From the NCBI GenBank assembly GCA_902465775.1, contig CABQOJ010000022.1:1-11495 (forward strand): a stretch of 11,495 bases of DNA. The letters run 5' to 3'. The translations under genes and the position numbers were made by a program. A model generated the notes under the pieces. It did not search any database, was not told where the DNA came from, and saw nothing but the letters and a program-made list of their open reading frames with translations. This DNA is from an uncultured Porphyromonas sp. (GTDB lineage: Bacteria > Bacteroidota > Bacteroidia > Bacteroidales > Porphyromonadaceae). This document shows positions 1 through 7,030 of the stretch, piece after piece. Position 1 is the stretch's first letter; the number at the start of each line of letters is the position of its first letter.

Positions 1-25
1 TATATAGTGTCTAGCTCTAAAAACA

Positions 26-45
26 GGAGTCGCTCTCGCAACTCC
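26..45 (-). terminator. Small GNRA-loop hairpin with T-run, possible terminator or 5'-leader stem
   Basis: Read on the minus strand, an 8-bp stem (26-33 with 38-45, one G-U pair) closes a GAGA tetraloop and is followed by TGTTTTT at 25-19. This has the form of a short intrinsic terminator. A TACCTTTG promoter-like box lies only five bases upstream on the same strand (57-50), so the hairpin could instead form the very 5' end of a leftward transcript leaving the window. I cannot decide between these from the window alone. Confidence 0.4.
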
Positions 46-49
46 ACTC

Positions 50-57
50 CAAAGGTA
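50..57 (-). promoter_or_regulatory. Candidate Bacteroidota -7 box, leftward
   Basis: TACCTTTG on the minus strand matches the Bacteroidota -7 consensus TAnnTTTG and is preceded by the T-rich run common at such promoters. I see no TTG at the expected 19-21 base spacing upstream, so support is partial. If real, it would drive a gene lying to the left of the window. Confidence 0.35.
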
Positions 58-67
58 CGAAAAAGAA

Positions 68-88
68 GTTAGAGGTTAGAGGTTAGAG
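68..88. repeat. Three tandem copies of a 7-bp repeat (GTTAGAG)
   Basis: GTTAGAG occurs at 68-74, 75-81 and 82-88 without interruption. It lies in non-coding DNA beside the 102-121 palindrome and the copy A repeat. A looser relative (AGTCAGAAGTCAGAG) appears after the LRR gene near 7332-7346. Function unknown. Confidence 0.6.
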
Positions 89-101
89 AGACTAGCATTT
101 T

Positions 102-121
102 TAGGAGCACTAGTGCTCCTA
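102..121. repeat. 20-bp perfect palindrome
   Basis: Positions 102-111 (TAGGAGCACT) are the exact reverse complement of 112-121, with no loop. A perfect dyad with no spacer suits a dimeric DNA-binding protein better than an RNA terminator, although it could also form a hairpin in RNA. It directly precedes copy A of the interspersed repeat. No partner protein can be named. Confidence 0.6.
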
Positions 122-130
122 GCCTACAGT

Positions 131-320
131 CATCCATAGCTCCGAGGAAATCCGAAATCTCCTCGGCGAAATCTTTGAGTATCCAGTGAGGAACGAAAAA
201 ACTCTTCCGAAGTTTGATCCCATTCTTCCGAAGTTTGATCTCATTCTTCGGAAGTTTCCTCTCTCTCCTCGGTAGAGAATCTTCATTTCCTCCCTAGGAA
301 ATCGGAAATAGATCGGAGGT
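131..320. repeat. Interspersed intergenic repeat, copy A
   Basis: This stretch resembles 6691-6880 in the same orientation. Shared landmarks in the same order are CATCCA, GAGGAAATC-GAAAT, CCTCGG, ATCTTT, an identical ATCCAGTGAGGAA (181-193 here), a block of 21-bp tandem units with TTCCGAAGTTT cores (TTC at 205, 226 and 247), and CCTCGGT-GAGAAT. A small hairpin (stem 144-148/160-164) has an equivalent in copy B. The outer limits are approximate because similarity fades gradually. I see no transposase, terminal inverted repeat or target-site duplication. It lies downstream of the protease gene. Confidence 0.75.
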
Positions 321-379
321 GTCAGAATAGCTCATCTTAGCGGACTACACAATCTACGAAAAGGGTTGGGAAGCGAAAC

Positions 380-417
380 GAAAAAGCCCCAAAGGAGGTC
401 AAACTTCCTTTGGGGCT
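380..417 (-). terminator. Intrinsic terminator of the C10 protease gene
   Basis: A perfect 12-bp stem pairs 385-396 with 406-417 around a 9-base loop. On the minus strand the G+C-rich stem is followed by TTTTT (385-381 and beyond). It begins 25 bases after the protease stop codon, which is the expected place for rho-independent termination of that leftward gene. Confidence 0.9.
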
Positions 418-441
418 ATCTGATTGCTTGGAACGTAGGGG

Positions 442-3400
442 CTAGTGGGCGACGACTACACGTCGGCTTCCTAGCGCAGTATTGAGAATGTAGGTGCCAC
501 TGGGCAGATGTGCTAAGCTGATCTGGAGCTGACCACTGGCTGGGGTGACAGCCTCTAGCAGTCGCTCACCCTGTAGCGTGTAGAGCGTTACGGAGCTTGT
601 CGCCGGAAGCCCTACGATGGTCATCTGATCCCGTACGGGCATCGGATAGATCGTCCAGTCACTTTGCATTGCCTCAGCGGGCGTATCAATGGCCGTATAG
701 GCATTCCCCTGCTGATCGGTGACTGTCCAGCCGCGCTCAGCTGCTAGCTTTACCTGCTCTGGGGTGCAGATACTGCCCTCGAGGTCAGGTCTGGAGGTGT
801 CAATGAGTGCTATGGTACCACGAGTGGTCGCTGAGCGGTCGGGTAGTGACTGTAGCATCTCGGTCATCGCCTTGCCTCTTATCTTGCTGTGGTATATAGA
901 TATGTGCTGTAAGAGGGGAGAGGCATGGGAGAAGTCAGCCTCAACGATCCCCGTGGATTCGCTCTTCTGGTCAAAGACTAACGAGGTGAAAGCTCCGATG
1001 ATGGCTGTGCGCCCCTGATCGACAGCTCCGTAGATTTTATAGACACCATCTTCGTGCGACAGGCTCATGAGTGTTAGCCCATAGAGGCGGATCATATCGG
1101 GAGCCGCGACATCTACCATGAGAGGGTATGAGTAGTCAGACACCTTCTCTAGGGAGACGTAGTGATCCTCATCAATGGCTGGTGAGAGCTGGTCTACAGC
1201 AACTATAGGCAGGGTTAGCTCGTGATATTGCTCTCCGTAGTACATCTTACCTTCATGCTCTATGACATCAAACAGTCGAACCTGGAGGGAGTAGCCTTGC
1301 CCTTTGGACAGTGAGTACCACGAAGATGGGTCAATACTATACTGAACTGTCTTATGCGCTGGTAGGTCCTGAATGATCTTTATCCCTTGATCCTGTACAG
1401 AGGCGCCACCCCTTGTATTCCGCAAGAGTGCCCACTCCACTAGTAACTTACGGCTCTTCTGATTACCTTGGTTGGTTATCTCAAAGGTTATAGCGGTGGT
1501 CTCAGGTGCACGCTCTATAGCTCCCGTTATGGATCTCCGGGCGACACACTTGAGTGAGGCTGCTTTGGATACAGTAGCTTCAGCTGGAAGTACCTCTAGA
1601 CGCTGCGAGGAGCGTAAGGCATAGCCACTGTCGGCGCCACCTTCATTTACATAGCTTCCCTTGAGGATGATATTGCCCTTGGTGCCAGCAGGGAGCGGTA
1701 GCTTAGAGATATCTACTCGTACCTTCTGCTGATCTTGGGGCGTTATCATAGCTGAGGGAGTGCCAATAAGGGTGCGGTCTCCCTTCATGTCCTCAAAGTA
1801 GCAGTCCCATGATGAGAAATACTCCTCCTGGCTTAGGTTGTCAATAGAGAGTGTGACCGAGCTCTTGCTGTAGCTACGCAGGTTAGGAGCTGATACTTCG
1901 GTCAGAGCGAGCTGAGGCTCTAGCTGGGGGAGCGTACAGCTAGCCTTGCCGTCAGCGTCGAAGGTGACCGTCACCTCAGAGATCCCTCCGTTGTAGTGGC
2001 GCACGGGGATCATCTTGCCGTCATAGCCTGCGTAGGCAAGCGTCACGACGTAGCTCGCACTCTGTGTGGGGAGACCTAGATCAGCAAGGTTAACAGAGGG
2101 TATCTTGTATAGCTGCTTTCTGGAGTAGACGTAGTAGCCGTGACTTTCTAGCACTTGCTCCGTAGCGGGAGCACCGTAGTAGGTTTGTGCGCCCTCCTGT
2201 GTAGGTGTGATGGAGAGACAGAACTTCGTACTATATTTGAATGCAGAGGTTAGCTCGAGGACTACATCTTTGAGCTGGATAGTCTTATTGTCATCACAGG
2301 ATACAGTCAGGGAGTGAGCCGATATCTCCTCGCTGACGGTCCGCTCTGAGGTGCCGTCACGGTCGGGCTCTATGCCGATCATGATCTCCTGAAAGTTGTT
2401 GAACCCATCGTAAGAAGTACCACCACCAGTACCTAGCACATCGGGGTTGATAGCGTAGAGAAGGAAGAATCCGTCAGCCATACCGTTCCATCCGAAGTTG
2501 ATGTGGAAGTAACCATTCTGCCGATAGCCATCACAGACGAAGGCATGTCCTACCGTGCTGCTGGAACCAGCGTAGTAAACGGGACGCCTCTCGTTGAGTT
2601 CCTTGGCAATGATGTCCATCCAGTCGGCTATCTTGTAGTTCATACGGTTGAGTAGCTGGAGGCTCTTCTTGTACTTAAAGTACTTTTGCAGACCCTCTTT
2701 GGGAAACTGTGAGATAGTGCCACTGGCCTGCGGACTATACTGCATCTGTGAGATGACCCCTACGTGATAGCATAGGGTGGAGAGAGCCGTGCGTACCTCT
2801 GGAGACTCATTGTCTTTACTAGGATGCTCAGGCATGTTGGCCCAGTCGTAGGTTGTCTTAGAGAAGTCCACACGATGCCGGGTATAGTCTTGCTCTGTGT
2901 AGGAGCAGATGCCCTCGCCCTGGTTAGGCCACTGGTAATAGCGTAGGATCTGCGAGAGAGCTGTCGCTACGCAGCCCACGACAGACCGATAGCCCCCCTT
3001 CTCAGGGCAAAGCTCATTGAATGGAGCGTTCTGCCCCCACTGAATCTGGCCAAGGAGAGGAGCCACCCCCTCAGGACGTAGCTGTGAGGTGCGGGGCATC
3101 ACGACGGGCTTGCCACGCTCGACCAAGTATTGTATAGAGGCACGTGCCTGAGCGAGAAAGGAGGCAATGTGCTCTGGCTGCTCCTCGTCTGGAAGAAAGG
3201 CGCCAGCGTCGGCATAAGCGATCACCTCGGGGAGTAGATCATCGCCCGAGATCATCACATAGCCTCTCTCACCACTTATGTTATATACGTAGTATGCTGA
3301 GGCTTGAGCTTGATGGATCGGAGCCATCGTCTGGTGACGTACGGTCATACCTCCAGAGTCTGCGGTAGGGGCTGACACGAGCGTTAGCAAAGGCGTAGAG

Positions 3401-3555
3401 GATGAGCGTAGAGCGCCCAGCTCGCTACTGCTAAGTCGTTGTATAGTGTATTGCTCGGCTATGAGGCGAGCCTGCGTCTCTGTGCGAGGCTTGGCCCATA
3501 GAGCGCTCATGGAGAGGATTACTCCTAAGGTTAGGAGGAGAAAACGTTGGGTCAT
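442..3555 (-). CDS. Secreted C10-family cysteine protease (streptopain/PrtT-like) with T9SS sorting domain
   Basis: 1037 residues. A signal peptide occupies about 1-21 (hydrophobic core, ending ALW-A). A pro-region follows to about 160, then a papain-like C10 catalytic domain at about 165-395. Catalytic Cys195 sits in VGCVATAL and His337 in VGHAFVCDGY, and the INFGWNG motif (Trp356) is present, all as in streptopain, P. gingivalis PrtT/periodontain and Prevotella interpain. Residues about 545-790 look like Ig/CARDB-type beta domains. Residues 881-956 match a module repeated in the LRR protein at 7349-10546. Residues about 968-1037 form a T9SS type-A sorting domain (YPMP, LYTLQGE, LPSGTYIL, VVV near the end). 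The expected path is Sec export, T9SS passage, and surface attachment or release, with proenzyme activation. All key residues look intact. The start is the only ATG before the signal peptide. Bacterial or host protein degradation is inferred from the family; the substrate is unknown. Confidence 0.93.
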   Translation of the reverse strand: MTQRFLLLTLGVILSMSALWAKPRTETQARLIAEQYTIQRLSSSELGALRSSSTPLLTLVSAPTADSGGMTVRHQTMAPIHQAQASAYYVYNISGERGYVMISGDDLLPEVIAYADAGAFLPDEEQPEHIASFLAQARASIQYLVERGKPVVMPRTSQLRPEGVAPLLGQIQWGQNAPFNELCPEKGGYRSVVGCVATALSQILRYYQWPNQGEGICSYTEQDYTRHRVDFSKTTYDWANMPEHPSKDNESPEVRTALSTLCYHVGVISQMQYSPQASGTISQFPKEGLQKYFKYKKSLQLLNRMNYKIADWMDIIAKELNERRPVYYAGSSSTVGHAFVCDGYRQNGYFHINFGWNGMADGFFLLYAINPDVLGTGGGTSYDGFNNFQEIMIGIEPDRDGTSERTVSEEISAHSLTVSCDDNKTIQLKDVVLELTSAFKYSTKFCLSITPTQEGAQTYYGAPATEQVLESHGYYVYSRKQLYKIPSVNLADLGLPTQSASYVVTLAYAGYDGKMIPVRHYNGGISEVTVTFDADGKASCTLPQLEPQLALTEVSAPNLRSYSKSSVTLSIDNLSQEEYFSSWDCYFEDMKGDRTLIGTPSAMITPQDQQKVRVDISKLPLPAGTKGNIILKGSYVNEGGADSGYALRSSQRLEVLPAEATVSKAASLKCVARRSITGAIERAPETTAITFEITNQGNQKSRKLLVEWALLRNTRGGASVQDQGIKIIQDLPAHKTVQYSIDPSSWYSLSKGQGYSLQVRLFDVIEHEGKMYYGEQYHELTLPIVAVDQLSPAIDEDHYVSLEKVSDYSYPLMVDVAAPDMIRLYGLTLMSLSHEDGVYKIYGAVDQGRTAIIGAFTSLVFDQKSESTGIVEADFSHASPLLQHISIYHSKIRGKAMTEMLQSLPDRSATTRGTIALIDTSRPDLEGSICTPEQVKLAAERGWTVTDQQGNAYTAIDTPAEAMQSDWTIYPMPVRDQMTIVGLPATSSVTLYTLQGERLLEAVTPASGQLQISLAHLPSGTYILNTALGSRRVVVAH

Positions 3556-3581
3556 ATGATTACGGTGTTTGTCTGAAGGGA

Positions 3582-3589
3582 CAAATATA
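3582..3589 (-). promoter_or_regulatory. Candidate -7 box of the protease gene
   Basis: TATATTTG on the minus strand fits TAnnTTTG and lies 26 bases before the protease ATG, leaving a leader of about 20 bases. No TTG is found at 19-21 bases upstream; the nearest gives a gap of 28. The match is therefore weaker than for the YitT and LRR promoters. Read-through from the GldH gene, 151 bases upstream on the same strand, is an alternative because I see no convincing terminator between them. Confidence 0.4.
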
Positions 3590-3706
3590 ATACAATTCCT
3601 CTACACGATAGCTGGCCCAACTTCTCTAGGATATATACTTTGCTGTAGGAACCTTTGAGCTTCTATGGCGAGTAGTACAGCTTGCGAAGCCTAGTCCGTG
3701 TGTGGG

Positions 3707-4195
3707 TTACTGCGCGGTGGCGACCAAAGCGACGCCGACCGTCTCGATGCCCGTGAGGGTGTCTTGATCGGTTGCTTGGCTTAGCTCGATGGTGTAGAGC
3801 CCTGGGTGAGGAGGTGTCAGGAGCGTGTTGACTTTGTAAAGTTGCTGTCGTAGTGCGTAGCCCTCTCCAGCCCATACGCCTGGCTCCTCGGTGAGAGGTA
3901 GTGCCAGTGTCGTCGTAGCGCTCCACCCGAGAGCAGAGCGGAGGCGAACGGTGAGTGGTAGAGTAGTGTACGCATAGCGACTGTTGTACCGTATGTAGAG
4001 GTAGAGCGTGTGGGGTGTCCGAGGGCGCTCGACGAAGCTATCAAAGGAGATGCTGCGTCCCGCAGACCACCCCCCTTCTGGGATCTCTTCGGTCTGCATT
4101 TGCTTCTGAAAAGTCGCATAGTGGCAGGAGCTAAGAGTTAGGATAGACAGCACAGTTATCCACCCTACGATACCACCTCTGCACCCTCTGCTCAT
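3707..4195 (-). CDS. gldH: GldH-like gliding motility/T9SS-associated lipoprotein
   Basis: 162 residues. A signal peptide with lipobox L21-S-S-C24 predicts a lipidated Cys24. The mature part has features I associate with GldH: an early Trp (W43), a YLYIRYNSRYAYTTLPL strand pair near 65-81, GVWAGEG at 106-112, a G-L-Y-T-I strand near 132-136, and a closing LTGIETVGVAL. GldH is needed for gliding in Flavobacterium johnsoniae. In non-gliding Bacteroidia it persists with the T9SS gene set, and its exact role is unresolved. It follows the PSP1-domain gene by 27 bases, a gene order I recall as frequent in Bacteroidota, which strengthens the call and suggests co-transcription. The length is typical. 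No Shine-Dalgarno is apparent. No clear terminator follows, so transcription may continue toward the protease. Confidence 0.8.
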   Translation of the reverse strand: MSRGCRGGIVGWITVLSILTLSSCHYATFQKQMQTEEIPEGGWSAGRSISFDSFVERPRTPHTLYLYIRYNSRYAYTTLPLTVRLRSALGWSATTTLALPLTEEPGVWAGEGYALRQQLYKVNTLLTPPHPGLYTIELSQATDQDTLTGIETVGVALVATAQ

Positions 4196-4222
4196 AGCTC
4201 TAAGTGATCTAGCGGCCGTGGA

Positions 4223-5506
4223 CTACTCTTCCCCTTGAGGCTTCGTGCGTGGACGGCGACGGCGATTGCCAGTCTGAGGCTTGCGTCTCGGCTTGCGAGG
4301 AGATTGCGTGGTGGACTCTTCGCTGGCAACTTGCCCGTCCTGAGGCTTCTCAGTATTGTTGCCCTCTGGGCTGGCCTCCTTCGCTCTCGGTGTGTCGGAG
4401 CTGATGCGCTCTCTCTTTCTTGACTTACGACGCTTACGCTTCTTGGGCTGGTCAAAGCGGTTGATCGCATTGTCAAAGAGTATGTCCTTAGGCTTCTTCG
4501 GAGCCTCCTGCTGGTCAGAGAGCGTCTCGGGGATCTCGCCACGCTGGTTCATCTCGATAATCTCCTTAGCCCGCTCCACAGATATGGTCTCAGGCTCTTC
4601 GAGACTCTTAGGCGCTAGGCTGTAAGTGATCTCTCCCGCTAGGAGGTCGCACTTGTTGAAGTAGTAGGTGCCACTCTCTGTCTCTAAGGTCGTACGACTC
4701 GAGGGGAAAGCCTTCTTCGCCTCCATGTAGACATCTACCTCATAGTTGGTACAGCACTTGAGCTTGCCACACTGTCCGGTGAGCTTGAGCGAGTTCTGGG
4801 CTAAGTTCTGAAAGCGTGCAGCTGCGGTGCTGACAGAGTTAAAGCGTGAGAGCCAGGTCGAGCAGCAGAGCGCTCGTCCGCAGGGCCCGATCCCGCCGAT
4901 ACGTCCCGCCTCCTGTCTAGCACCTATCTGACGCATCTCCACACGTATGTGGAAAGCATCTGCCAGGAGTCGGATCAGCTTACGAAAGTCTACTCGCTGA
5001 TCCGCTATGTAGTAGAATATAGCGCGCGTCCCATCGGCCTGATACTCCACATCGCCGATCTTCATGTCTAGTCCCAGCGAAGTGGCTATCTCGCGCGACT
5101 CGATCATCGTCTGGTGCTCGCGAAGCTTAGCTGCTCGGTAGTGATCCATGTCAGCGGGACGAGCTTTGCGGTAGATCGCCTTCGCACTGTCTACATACTG
5201 TTCGTCATGGTTGGCCCGTACCCTCGTGGAGACCAGCGTCCCTGTGAGAGCTACCATGCCAACGTCGTAACCTCCGCTATCAGCCTCTACGACCACGTAG
5301 TCTCCTCTCTTGAGGTCGAGGTGATCTACGTTGCGGTAGTAGTTCTTGCGGGTGTTCTTGAACTGCACCTCGACGATCTCCTGCTGCTGCACCCCATCGG
5401 GCAGATCAGCTAGCCAGTCAAAGGTGGAGAGCTTGCAGCAACGCGACCCTACGCCTTTGCATCGTGGGCAGTCTATCTTATCTAGTAGGTCTGGTTTGTA
5501 TTCCAT
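4223..5506 (-). CDS. PSP1-domain protein, RicT/YaaT-like
   Basis: 427 residues, cytosolic. Residues about 45-270 form the PSP1 module, including the paired cysteine motifs GPCGRALCC (C209, C214, C215) and GQCGKLKCC (C246, C251, C252). In Bacillus RicT/YaaT, cysteines of this kind help hold an iron-sulfur cluster in a complex with RicA and RicF that modulates RNase Y mRNA processing. An extra cysteine cluster, CPRCKGVGSRCC, lies at 13-24. From about 355 to the end the protein is highly basic and low-complexity (KKRKRRKSRKR, RKPRRKP, RRRRPRTK), which suggests a disordered, possibly RNA-binding tail. It lies 32 bases after the YitT gene and 27 bases before gldH on the same strand, so probably one operon. 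The mRNA-processing role is inferred by homology. No RicA or RicF partner is in the window. The start is ATG at 5506. Confidence 0.88.
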   Translation of the reverse strand: MEYKPDLLDKIDCPRCKGVGSRCCKLSTFDWLADLPDGVQQQEIVEVQFKNTRKNYYRNVDHLDLKRGDYVVVEADSGGYDVGMVALTGTLVSTRVRANHDEQYVDSAKAIYRKARPADMDHYRAAKLREHQTMIESREIATSLGLDMKIGDVEYQADGTRAIFYYIADQRVDFRKLIRLLADAFHIRVEMRQIGARQEAGRIGGIGPCGRALCCSTWLSRFNSVSTAAARFQNLAQNSLKLTGQCGKLKCCTNYEVDVYMEAKKAFPSSRTTLETESGTYYFNKCDLLAGEITYSLAPKSLEEPETISVERAKEIIEMNQRGEIPETLSDQQEAPKKPKDILFDNAINRFDQPKKRKRRKSRKRERISSDTPRAKEASPEGNNTEKPQDGQVASEESTTQSPRKPRRKPQTGNRRRRPRTKPQGEE

Positions 5507-5538
5507 CGAATAGTTTCAAAAATGGGGAGGTCGTGATG

Positions 5539-6555
5539 TTACTTTCTCTTCCTTCCAGTCACCCTTTCTAGCGAGTCAAAGCCCTGTCCATATACGCCAT
5601 GTACCGTAGACTCGGAGATAAAGGCATCGGGGTCTACCGAATTGATCACCTGATAGAGCCCTCCGCGCAGATTCTTGCGTATCGTCACTAGGACCACGTG
5701 CATCTGTTGATGACTATAGCCACCCTCGCCGTGGAGTATGGTGCATCCATGTCCTAGGCGACGTGTGATAGCCTCGCTGAGACGCTCATACTTGGTACTG
5801 ACGATGAGTAGCTGCACAGACTGCTTGTTGGCCTCCATAATGTAGTCCAGCATCTGCCCCACGATGGTGATCTCTATGAAAGAGAAGGCGAGCTTGCCTA
5901 GAGCAGTACCCCAGCTGTACTGGGGCCCGAAGAAGTGGCTCACGAGAGCACCCGTCGTGACGATGATAGCATCCATAAAGATCATCGCACGTCCCAGTGA
6001 GAGTGTGCTATACTTATTGATGATAGCCACGATAATGTCGGTACCACCCGTACTGCCATTGGCAGAAAAGACCAAGCCTAGTCCAGCACCACAGAGACCC
6101 GCTCCGACGACCAGTGCGACAAACGGCTCATCTGGCGCCAAGAGCGGCCCGAAGTTGGGGAGTGTACTCGTCAGCCAAGTGGGCAGATTGTGGTACACCT
6201 CCAGTCCTTGTCCTACCATGGGGGTAAAGAACGCTTGTCCCACAGGGATCGTGACGGCAAGCATCAGGACGGCTATGATCGTCTTCATCGAGAAGCGCCA
6301 CCCCAGGATCCATATCGAGAGGAGTAGCAAGCCGACATTGATGATGTTGTAAGGTATGCTGGCAGGGATATTTGTCGCCAGCTGAATGATCGTGGTCAGT
6401 CCTGCCAGCCCCCCCGAGGTGATGTCTTGTGAGAGGATGAAGGCTGTCCAGCCAAACGTGTAGACGACTACACCTGCGAAGATGAGTAGAACATCCTTTA
6501 GAAAGCGCGCAGACTGGCGTGGGTCGGGATAGCGTAAAGGTCTTTTCGTAGTCAT
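5539..6555 (-). CDS. YitT-family membrane protein (DUF161/DUF2179)
   Basis: 338 residues using the ATG at 6555 (MTTKRPLRYP). A longer frame opens at a TTG at 6606 but adds 17 residues unlike the family, and the charged, Arg/Lys-rich N-terminus before the first membrane helix favours 6555. Hydrophobic segments lie at roughly 21-42, 70-87, 90-108, 143-165, 185-207 and 222-240. The family signature NGSTGGTDII is at 166-175. A soluble C-terminal DUF2179 domain covers about 245-325 (RKNLRGGLYQVI, DPDAFISES, VYGQGFD). The protein is an inner-membrane protein of unknown transport function; YitT relatives are common and usually lack an assigned substrate. It is the first gene of the YitT-PSP1-GldH run. 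Confidence 0.9.
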   Translation of the reverse strand: MTTKRPLRYPDPRQSARFLKDVLLIFAGVVVYTFGWTAFILSQDITSGGLAGLTTIIQLATNIPASIPYNIINVGLLLLSIWILGWRFSMKTIIAVLMLAVTIPVGQAFFTPMVGQGLEVYHNLPTWLTSTLPNFGPLLAPDEPFVALVVGAGLCGAGLGLVFSANGSTGGTDIIVAIINKYSTLSLGRAMIFMDAIIVTTGALVSHFFGPQYSWGTALGKLAFSFIEITIVGQMLDYIMEANKQSVQLLIVSTKYERLSEAITRRLGHGCTILHGEGGYSHQQMHVVLVTIRKNLRGGLYQVINSVDPDAFISESTVHGVYGQGFDSLERVTGRKRK

Positions 6556-6620
6556 GAGTGACAAAGTTATTACTTGGCGAAGAGGGAACACACCCCCAAG
6601 CACCAACTTCAGAAGTTACA

Positions 6621-6655
6621 CAAAGGTAGCAAAAAAGAAGACTGGCACAAAAAAG
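6621..6655 (-). promoter_or_regulatory. Bacteroidota-type promoter for the YitT-PSP1-GldH operon
   Basis: On the minus strand a T-run ending in TTG (to 6648) is separated by exactly 19 bases from TACCTTTG (6628-6621). Both boxes and the spacing match the Bacteroidota -33/-7 consensus. The expected transcription start near 6614 gives a leader of about 60 bases to the ATG at 6555. A second TAACTTTG box at 6569-6562 lies only six bases before the ATG and would imply a nearly leaderless message; it is the less likely alternative. Confidence 0.75.
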
Positions 6656-6690
6656 AGTATAGGGGTTGACGCATTATATCACGATGAGTT

Positions 6691-6880
6691 CATCCACGTC
6701 TCTATGGAGGAAATCGGAAATTCCTCGGTGGAGATCTTTACTGATCCAGTGAGGAATTGGAAAATTCTTCGGACTTACGATTCTGTTCTTCCGAAGTTTC
6801 ATTTCATTCTTCCGAAGTTTCATTTCGTTCCTCGGTGGAGAATTTCCATTTTTCACGGAGCTGTTGAGGATTTCCTCGGG
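6691..6880. repeat. Interspersed intergenic repeat, copy B
   Basis: This is the partner of 131-320, in the same orientation. It begins CATCCACGTC and contains a 6-bp stem (6707-6712/6721-6726, loop ATCGGAAA) where copy A has a 5-bp stem. It carries the identical ATCCAGTGAGGAA at 6744-6756, then 21-bp spaced units whose TTC cores start at 6768, 6789 and 6810, then CCTCGGTGGAGAAT. It sits between the YitT operon promoter and the tRNA-Pro terminator and disrupts no gene. Ends are approximate. Confidence 0.75.
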
Positions 6881-6989
6881 AGAGATCTTATGCTGGACCA
6901 CCCACTCACACCCCTTGTCCCTGAAGAGGTTTACGAAGCCTCCACGCTCGACTGCTACGCCTTTCGTCATGGCAGTGACGAAAGCGAAG

Positions 6990-7025
6990 AAAAAAGGTGA
7001 CAGCCGAACTGCTTCGACTATCACC
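6990..7025 (-). terminator. Intrinsic terminator of tRNA-Pro
   Basis: On the minus strand a 13-bp stem (7025-7013 with 7008-6996, two G-U pairs) closes a four-base GCAG loop and is followed by six T (6995-6990). It starts five bases after the tRNA 3' end, so the tRNA is probably a single-gene transcript. It also covers the start of a 117-residue open frame (7027-6674) that might otherwise be called a gene. Confidence 0.88.
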
Positions 7026-7030
7026 ATGAG

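Noticed and set aside
202..258. Possible CRISPR array from evenly spaced short repeats
   Set aside because: The 21-bp period is a direct tandem repeat with no distinct spacers, there are only three units, and no cas gene is nearby.
3679..3689. GCTT-GCG-AAGC mini-hairpin after gldH as a terminator
   Set aside because: A four-base-pair stem with no T-run is too weak to call.
3663..4119. Two out-of-frame open frames of 87 and 100 residues
   Set aside because: The 100-residue frame lies wholly inside gldH; the 87-residue one lies mostly inside it and runs a short way past its stop. Both are on the same strand as gldH. They have Arg/Ser/Thr-rich shadow composition, and the lipobox protein is clearly the real gene.
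4156..4164. Single DnaA-box-like TTATCCACC
   Set aside because: It is isolated, inside the gldH coding region, with no cluster of boxes or AT-rich unwinding region, so it is not evidence for an origin.
6556..6606. N-terminal extension of the YitT protein from a TTG codon
   Set aside because: The ATG at 6555 gives the usual short basic N-terminus before the first membrane helix; the extension has no family resemblance.
6554..7000. 148-residue plus-strand open frame
   Set aside because: It starts antisense to the YitT gene start, runs through the YitT promoter and the repeat, and ends in the tRNA terminator. Its composition does not resemble a protein family.
6674..7027. 117-residue minus-strand open frame containing NEMKLRKN repeats
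   Set aside because: Its ATG lies inside the tRNA-Pro terminator stem region, its first third is terminator sequence, and the rest is the interspersed repeat. No independent promoter is seen. Kept only as a finding about the conserved frame.
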